9,679 bases of DNA. Origin: Bacteroidota bacterium. GTDB lineage: Bacteria; Bacteroidota; Bacteroidia; Bacteroidales; B39-G9. Under the pieces are notes generated by a model. The model was given only the letters and a program-made list of their open reading frames with translations, was not told the origin of the DNA and did no database searches. The first letter of the stretch is position 1, and every line of letters starts with the position of its first letter. Shown here in pieces: positions 1 to 9,000 of the stretch. The stretch is from the NCBI GenBank assembly GCA_003648455.1, contig QMPG01000096.1, forward strand, positions 1-9,679. Reading direction: 5' to 3'. The position numbers were made by a program, and so were the translations under genes.

Positions 1-3000
1 CAGGAACAACTCCAATAACAAATTGGGCAGACCAGTCGGGTAATGGTAATGATGCTACACCGGCTCCAACCGGACCAGACCAAATTACTTCGACAAATAT
101 GAACAATAAAGAGGTAATGGATTTTAGCGGTGTAGGATTAAATATTCCTGATAATCCAAGAATAAATACCGGAACCGGTTATAATGGCGATGAAAGAACT
201 ATGTTTTTGGCGTTTAAAACCGGAGCAGATGTAACTACAACTCAATATCTATTTGAAGAAGGTGGTGGAACTAATGGGCTCGGTGTATTTGTTAAAAACG
301 GGAAAGTTTATGTAACAATATATAATGATAAAGATGCAAACCGTTTAACTGTTTTTAATGCAGTTAGTGCAAATAAATCTTATGTTTTGTCTTTTTTATG
401 GAACAAAGGTGTATTAACTGCAAGATTAAATAACAATCCATTCACCGATAATACAGGTAACGGAACAATTACTACACTCAAAGCACATAGTGGTGATATA
501 TCTATTGGATATACCGATGGTAAAACAAGAGATGAAGTTGGTGCAACGCAAGCTGCAGGTGCAAATTATACCGGAGAAATAGCTGAACTAATCTATTACG
601 ATGAAGCATTAACATCTTCGCAAGAAATATCAATAAATGATGATTTAGGTACGAGATATGGCATTAATGTTAATTTCGATAAAAAAACATATTATTCATA
701 TCAATCAGGAAATTGGAACAATTCTAATACGTGGACACACGATCCCGGAGGTACTACACAAACAGCTACTGATTTTCCAAATTCGGGCGATGCTGTTGTT
801 ATATTGAATGGTCGTACAGTTAGCCTTTCCGAAGATGAAGACACTACCAATTTAGAGATCAATATTAAAAATGGTGGTATTTTAAACCTATCAACATATA
901 AGTTTTCTAATGTAATAAAATCGTTAGACGGAGAAGGTACATTAAGATTAGCCTCTACAAATTTTCCTTCTGTTACAACAAATAATTTTATTAGCTCAGA
1001 CGGTGGTACTACAGAGTATAACAATACAACAGACTTTACCCTTCCCTCTCAATCAACTTATAATAATTTAAAAATTAATGCATCAGGGGTTGTTGCAACT
1101 CAGTTAAACGATATTACTCTTAATGGTGATTTAATTGTCGAAAACGGAACTTATAGAATTAATAATAACACCTCTACTGCAAAATTAAATTTAACAATTA
1201 ATGGCGATGTAACTGTTAATTCGGGTGCAAGTATTACGGTTGGACAAGGTTCTACAAATTCTTCAACCACATCTACCGGAATTACAGGAGGGACACCACC
1301 ATTTATTGATTATTATACGAATTTCCATACTGTTATTTTAAAAGGAAATTTTACAAATAACGGAACAGTGAGGTTTACAAATCTCGCTTATCCTGTATTT
1401 AATGCATTTCCTCCAACAGGCTCTGGTGCTACATCCGGTGCAGCTTCAGTATATTTTATGGGTGCTACCGATAATACACTAACATGCAACGGCAAAACAG
1501 ATTTTTACAATATTATTGTTGATAAGGGTGTTGATCAAACTTTTAAATTAAATATTTATTCAAGTGCTTATAATAATTTTAGATTGTTTGGAGCTAATAA
1601 TTCATCTGGTGATATTACTAATGCTACCAATGAAAATCCAAACATTAAGAAAGCATTGTGGATACGAACCGGTTCTTTAGTTTTAAAAGGACTTACAATT
1701 ATTCCTTCACTTTCTGAAGGAAATGGTAGTAGTAGTGCCACCCCTAATTCCGATTTTTATATCCCCGTAAATGGAGCTTTAGTGCTCGATGGCGATAATG
1801 TTGTGGTATTATCTACTGCAGATACTTATGAGGAAGTTAATGTTGCTTATGGTGTTTCAGGAGGAACAGGGAGTGTAAATGGTGTTAATAAAGGTATTTA
1901 TGCAAGTTCTTTTTCAATATATGGTAAACTGCAAATTGATAAAGGGTATTTTTCTACTCGCGAATCCGGTGGTTTTATTACCTGGGATAAAGCATCAGGA
2001 CAATTAGTTATAAATGGTGGTGTTGTAGATGCTAAACAATTTCGTGCTGCAGGAACTTCCGGTTTAGCTTCTTATAATCAAACAGGTGGAGAGTTTATTC
2101 TACGTGGTCGTTTTCAACGAACACCAAGTCAATACGTAAATGTTAGCGATCTTGTTAATGCACCAATTAATACTACTCGTTCAGCAACAGGTTTAGATGG
2201 AACCAAGGGAACTTTTAATATTAATAATGCAGAAAATGTATTTGCAATGTCCGGTGGTAAAATTAGCATATATGATGCTTGCGGAACAGGGGGTAAGGTG
2301 TTTGACATTTTATCTTCATCTTCAAATAATAATGTTACAGGCGGCACTCTTGAAATTATTCCTACAGATGGTTCCGGAACCGACCCTACAAATTTAATTA
2401 TTACTTCTAATGCATCGTTAGGAAATTTATTAATTAACAGACAGAATGGTGCTTCCAATGTTCAATTAAACACCTATAATTTAAATGTCTTAAATGATTT
2501 TACAATACAATCAGGATATTTCGATGCAAACAATCTTAATGTTTCTGTCGGCGGTGACTTTTCTATTGCAAGCGGAACAACTTATAACGAAGGCACTAAT
2601 TGGACAATTTTTAATGGTTCGGGGAATCAAACGTTTACAGTTGATTTAACAAGTGCACTTTCTTTAAATAAATTTAAACTTGATAAATCAGCTTCTGATA
2701 CATTAAAATTTGCCGGTTCGCAAAAAACAATTAATATCGCAGATTCTGCAATGATAATTAATGGCACATTAGATGATAATGGAAATACAATAAATATAGC
2801 AAAAAGTATTTATAATTCCGGTGTTCATACAGGTTCAGGTAAAATTGTTTTAAATAGTGATGCCAACCAAAATATTGATGGTGATGGCACAGGCGTTTTT
2901 CAAAATATCGAATTAAATAAACCTTTATCAGGAACATGCGAAGCTGTTTTGAATAATAATATTACTATTAATGGTGTGCTTACATTTTCCGGAGCTGCAA

Positions 3001-6000
3001 CAGGATATAAATTATTTAATATTAAAAAATATAATCTTAATATTGGTGTAAATGCAAGTATCTCAGGTACTGATGCTAATAAATTTATTAAAACTAATGG
3101 TGAAGTTGGTAATGGCGGGATAACTAAAACTTATTCTTCTACTTCTAATTCTTTTGTTTTCCCTGTTGGTGCTGCATCAGATGGTCATGCTACTGCAGAA
3201 TATACGCCTGCTACTATTTCTTTTACTTCAGATCCTTCAACTTATGGCTCTGTTACTGTAAACCCTGTCGGCATGGAACATCCTGTTACAACGGCTAAAA
3301 ATCGCAGTCTTACTTATTATTGGCGTGTAAAATCTTCTGGATTTTCAGGTATTGTTTCCGGTTCTGTTAGTCATTCTTACGCTTATTCGCAAAATGATGT
3401 TGTTACAAGTGGTGATGTTACAGAAGCGGGATATGTTGGCGCTTTTTACAATCCCACCACATATTCGTGGACAAAAGGTACAACAGCAAATGTTGATGCA
3501 AGCACAAATACTATTTTTGCAAATTTAGACAATATTGATGGTGAATATACAGCAGGAGATGACAATCCTACAAATCCTTTTGGAACGCCTGTCGTTTATT
3601 ATAGCCGTCAATCCGGTTCGTGGGGCGACGTTAGCACCTGGTCTTTAACAAGCCATAACGGTGATGCAGCCACTTCTGTACCCGGTGCTTCCGATATTGT
3701 TATTATTGGAGGACAAGATTCTGTTTATCTGTCAACTGACAATACAACTCCAAATACAGATGTGAGAAACTGTGCAAGTCTTCAAATAGAGAAAGAATCC
3801 GCCTTGGATATTGGCTATAACCCGGCTTGTAATTTTGGTGTCGTGCTTAACCATTCTGGAGGGAATGGAAATTTTAGATTAACAACTTCTTATAATTCAG
3901 GGAGTACATATGAATTTCCTTCCGGTGATTTTTCCGAATTTAATACTAATCTTGGAACAACAGAATTATATACAACGAATGGAACTGCAGGGACAACATA
4001 TTGGTTGCCAAATGATGTTGAAGAATATGGTAATTTAATAATTTCACCTTTGGGGGGGTCTAATATTATTTTTCCAAATATTGATTTATTAATTTATGGG
4101 AGCTTAATAACAAAAGGACAAAATTCAAAATCGTGGTTTTGTCCAACTTGGAACTCAGATTACCCTACAGCACCAACTACAAGAATTGCAAAAACAATTA
4201 CTATAAAAGGAAACTTTGAATTACAAGGTGGAGCATTAGTTTGGTATGGAAATAATAATCTGGCTCAAGATTTTGTAATTTATGGTGATTTAATTATTAG
4301 TGATAAAGCAGGATTACAGGTTTATGATAAAGCCACAAATCAAAACATTTCTATTGGAGGTAATTTAATTAATAATGCAATTTCTCCTGGATCAGGAGGC
4401 AGTGCAAATGATTATTGTGGTTGTGATTTTACCAATATACCGGTAACTTTTTTCGGTAACGAAAATGTATCAATTACAAATACATCAAGTACAACTCCTT
4501 ATACTGTGTTTGATAAAGTTACTGTAAACAAAGGCTCGTCACAAGCAACAACATTAACTTGCGATATCGCAGGCACATTAACAACCCCTACTGATAATTG
4601 GTTAACACTCAAAAATGGCACTTTCAAATATTTACGTACTAACCCCAATAGTGATTTTACTATTTCGACAAGCAGCACATTTACTATTCCATCAACTGCC
4701 GGTTTGTATGTTGATTATCCAAATAATTCATCAAATAAAAATATTGTTATTGCAAATGCAGCATCAGACAATAATGATCTGTTCTTAAATGGGAAGTTAA
4801 CTGTGAAGAGTGGTAACGTGCTTATTGGTAACTCAGCAAACAATAATAATAACGATATTGAGTATTCTGGTGGTGGCGCGTCAGAAATTGATATACAGGG
4901 CGGAAATTTAACAGTAAATGGACAAATAAGAAGAAATCTTGCAGCAACAAACGGAACCTTAATTTATAATCAAACAGGTGGCTCGCTTACTATTAACGGA
5001 AATAATGCTATTACAGCTAATGCAAAATTAGAGATATTGAACGACGGCAGTGAATTTAACATGTCGGCCGGTACTATTAATATTGTTCGTGGCGGTGGAG
5101 GAAATACTTATGGTGATTTATATCTTAGACCAAGTAATTCATCGGTTACCGGTGGAGAAATTATTTTTTCGCAAGGCTCTAATTCTTTTACACAGAATTA
5201 TATTCTTGATGCTAATATACCGTTAAATAATCTTACAATAAACGGTACAAATAATAAAAATGCTACTGTAAAATTACTTATTAGTGCTTTAGTCCTTAAT
5301 GGAAATCTTTCATTAGCTAATTCGCATAGTATTTTTGACGCAAATACAAATTATAACATAAATGTAACTATTAAAGGAGATTTTGATAATAATGGTTCTT
5401 ATAATCATTACAATAATCTCACAACTTTTAATGGTGGTGCTCAATCTATTACTGGGAGTTCAACTACCGATTTTTATAATTTAACAGTTAATCCGGTAAC
5501 TTCTCTTACGTTAAATAATGATATAGAAATATACAAGAATCTTGAATTAGTTTCAGGACAACTAATCTGTGGGAGCAACACTGTAGATTTACAGGGAAAT
5601 TTTATAAATAATGCTACATACACAGAAACAAGTGTCGGTGTAATTTTAGATGGAACTTCTCAACAACTTATTTCCGGTACTGGTACATTTGGAAGACTTG
5701 AACTTAATAATATTAGTGGAGCACGTTTAGAAAATGCAATTACGTTAAATAAAAATTTTGCATTAACAAATGGTATCTTCGATATAAATAAATATCTTCT
5801 TACATTAGGTGAAAATAGTAATATTGAAGGTTCCGGATTTAGCAATACAAAAATGATTACTTCAGATGGAGTTTTTAGTGCTGTGGGAATCAGCAAGGTG
5901 TTTAGTTCTACAGGAACATTTATTTATCCTATTGGAACTTCAGGGAAATATACTCCTGCAGTTCTTACTATTAATACTATTGGTAATACAGGTTCGATAC

Positions 6001-9000
6001 GTATTAATAACATTAATAAAACTCATCCTACAGTTCTTGATCCTGATAACGTACTCCATTATTATTGGGAGGTAGAAAGTTCGGGAATAACCGGATTTGA
6101 CGGTAAATTAGTTCTTAATTATTTAGATGAAGATGTAAAGGTTACAGGAACTAATAAAGAAGCAGATTACATTGCTGCAGGATTACTTACCCCTGGTTCA
6201 AGTTGGATGAAAGTAGCTCCTGGATCAACAACAGATAATGTTGATGAAGTAAACAATACAATAACATTTGATTATTTAAGTTCAAATTCAATAAGTGGTG
6301 AATATGCTGCAGGAATTGATGCGGCAATACCAGATCAAGTTCCTGAATTCACAAGTAAAAATAGTGGCAGTTGGTCTGATAAAGATAATTGGCTTCAAAC
6401 CGGAGGTAACACATATACACTTACCGGTGCACCAAATGGCTTTATTGTAATTATAGATTCCGATGACGAAATCTCAGTTAATAACAATAATGCTTCCGCT
6501 TATAGAATAACAATAAACGGTAAGCTTAAAATTATTTCTCCTACTTCTGGACATAACCTCGGAACTGTATCAGGTAGTGGAACTCTATATCTCGAAAGTG
6601 GAACATTCCCGGCAGGTAGATATACAACTTTTTTAGATTGTGCTAACAATGGTACGCTTGAATATGGTGGATCTTCTGATTACACTTTAGTTGCAGATTT
6701 GTATGATGAAGTGCCAAATCTTGTTTTTTCCGGTACAGGAACACGTACATTACCTAACAAGGATCTCTCTGTTTGTAATCAATTAAATATTAATGGTCCT
6801 ATTCTCGACAATAGTGTTTATAATAAAAAAATAACTATAAAAGGAGATATGAATTTAATATCGGGTTCATTTAATTCAGGATCCGGTGCAGATGCAACAA
6901 TTAGCTTTGCAGGAACATCTTCCCAAACTCTAAAAGGATTTTCAGGAACTAATGCATTAAACAATATTGAAATTAATAATAATGCAGGACTTACTTTAAC
7001 AGGAAATGTTGATGTTAAAGGCGATTTATTACTTACTGATGGTGTAATAACAACTACATCAGCAAATATATTAACTATTACAAATACCGACATTAATTGT
7101 GTTACTCCTGCTGGAGGTTCTTCAACATCTTATGTTGATGGACATTTAGTTAAAAAGATTAATCAAGGTGATAACTTTAGGTTCCCTGTTGGTAAGAATG
7201 GTAAACTTGGAAATAAAATAAATATATCTTCATCACAGACAGGTACAATTCTGTGGGATGTAGAATATTTCGTTCCAAATTCAACTTATAACAGTTATAC
7301 ATCACCATTATCTTATGTTAATTCTAATGAATACTGGACAGTTAGTGCCCCTTCAGGAAGTCAAGCAAATATGAATTTGGATTGGGATGCAGAAAGTGAT
7401 TTAACCCCGTTAAGCACACAAAATGGGGTGTCAGATATGAGAGTGGCAAAATATAATACAGGAACTCTAACATGGGAAGAAGTATCATCAAGTGCATCAG
7501 GTAGTAATAGCACCGGAACAGTTTCTACAAGTAGCAGAATAACTATACCGACTGCCGGATCAGATAATTATACTACAGCATGTATAAATACCATAAAACC
7601 GCGTGCTAAATTAACACCTTCGGGACCTGTTTGTGGTACAGCCGGAATTCCTATAACATTCACATCTGCTCCAGCTCTAAATTATGTGTTAAGTTATTCT
7701 GTTGATGGCGTTGCACAAACGGATATTACAGTTACTGCAACTCCTTATGTATTACCAACACCAATAGCAGGAGCATATAAATTGACGGCTTTTACCTATA
7801 ATAATGGAAGCAATACCGGTGTTGTTGACGCAGGGACTGTTAATGTTTATGAAGAGCCAACTGTTGCTGCTGCGGGAGACGATCAATCATTATGTGGTGC
7901 TACCAGTGCTACTCTTACTGCAAATTCACCAACTGTTGGAATTGGTTTGTGGTCAATAGAAACCGGAACCGGAGGATCTTTTAATGACCCTACTGTCTAT
8001 AATACGACATTTAATGGTACTAATGGCTCATCATATACACTGAAATGGACAATAACCAACGGAGATTGCGAATCTTTTGATGAAGTTGATATAGTATTCC
8101 CACTTTTAGCTGCACAACCCGGAAACTTTATTCAAAGTTCAAGCAATGTGTGTTCTGAAGAAACAGGTGTTATTTACACTGTCCCTAATGATGCTACTGT
8201 TACTTATTCATGGAGTTATAGTGGTTCGGGAGCAACAATAAACGGTTCAGGAAATTCTGTAACTGTTGATTTTGCAAGCTCAGCAACAAATGGCACATTA
8301 AGTGTAACTGCTTCAAATGCATGTGGAACAAGTGCTCCTCGCGAAATTGCTATTACAGTAAATCCTTTACCTGTTGTAAGTATTAGTAGCGATGATGCTG
8401 ATAATACTATTTGTACAGGTACTCAGGTTAATTTTACAGCAAATTCTTCATCCGGTCCGTCAATAACTGATTACAATTTCCATATTAATGGAAGTAGTGT
8501 GCAAGATGAAGCAGCAAGCACATATAGTTCAACAACTTTAGCACAAGGAGACAAAGTTTCTGTTATTGCAATGACAGCAGCAGGATGTACTTCAACCAGT
8601 AATGAAATAACAATGTCGGTAGCTGATGGAATATGGACAGGTAATATTGATAATGATTGGTTTAAAGACGGAAATTGGGAATGTGGTAATGTTCCTATTG
8701 AGGTTGATGATGTTATTATTCCTACAGGTGCATCTTCAATGCCTGTAATAAATGATGCAAATGGTACTGATGCAAAATTTAGGAATATCATTATTGAAAA
8801 TAGTGCAACTCTCACAACTGCCGGAAATAGCAATCTTGATGTTTATGGTAATTTCACAAATGATGGAAGTTTCATTGCAAATTCAGGAAGTGTTACATTT
8901 AAGGGAACAAGCACTATTTCGGGTAGCAACTCTTTAACTTTAAATAATGTAATAATTGATGGTACAGGAGCTTTAACTGGTAGTTCAGGAGATCTTAATA

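Larger units (their letters stand above)
690..3590 (+). repeat. Super-repeat unit 1 (opener, beta-strand array with YNQTGG module, FPVG closer)
   Basis: Residues 230-1196. The unit starts with a Trp opener (YYSYQSGNWNNSNTW), then an EY...NL element (E338, L356) as in units 2 and 3. A long Asn/Gly/Thr-rich strand array follows, with GNFTNNG at residues 448-454 and F-x-G-type repeats near residues 485, 870 and 950. The array is interrupted at residues 637-813 by the YNQTGG module. The unit ends with the closer (FVFPVG 1051-1056, YYW with W at 1107, GEYTAG 1180-1185) and a short linker, DDNPTNPFGTP. At about 967 residues it is the longest unit. It resembles unit 2 most closely in order and length. 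Nucleotide identity between the units is limited to short words, so the duplication is old. Function is unknown; a long rigid beta-rich stalk is a reasonable inference. Confidence 0.75.
3591..6314 (+). repeat. Super-repeat unit 2 (opener, array with YNQTGG module, FPIG closer)
   Basis: Residues 1197-2104. Opener VVYYSRQSGSWGDVSTW, EY-like element (E1321, L1345 of GNLIIS), strand array, YNQTGG module (1593-1748), two F/L-x-G-x-x-x-Q repeats (near 1809 and 1882), and closer with FIYPIG (1973-1978) and YYW (W2022) ending GEYAAG (2099-2104). It has the same module order as unit 1, about 60 residues shorter. Oddities: a C-G-C pair (C1472, C1474) in a cysteine-poor stretch, and a run of seven G at bases 4052-4058. 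The linker to unit 3 is IDAAIPDQ. Confidence 0.75.

Noticed and set aside
681..687. Runs of seven A (681-687 and 6825-6831) as phase-variation tracts
   Set aside because: A and T runs of six or seven are expected often in DNA of this base composition and encode ordinary Lys codons. Only the G run stands out from the background.
701..1024. Reverse-strand open frame of 107 codons
   Set aside because: It lies opposite the continuous coding frame and its translation has no recognisable domain. It arises from the codon pattern of the real gene read backwards. The same applies to the minus-strand frames at 2129-2458, 5660-5896, 6818-7093, 8471-8833 and 8843-9043.
2197..2397. Short + strand open frames at 2197-2397, 5866-6075 and 8752-8937
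   Set aside because: They sit out of phase within the giant frame, their translations are Leu/Gln-rich with no domain, and their ATG codons have no convincing ribosome binding site.
2073..4981. 17-base direct repeat (tataatcaaacaggtgg) as a recombination or mobile-element site
   Set aside because: It encodes the conserved YNQTGG motif of two homologous modules. There are no inverted repeats, target duplications or transposase around it, so protein-level repetition explains it.
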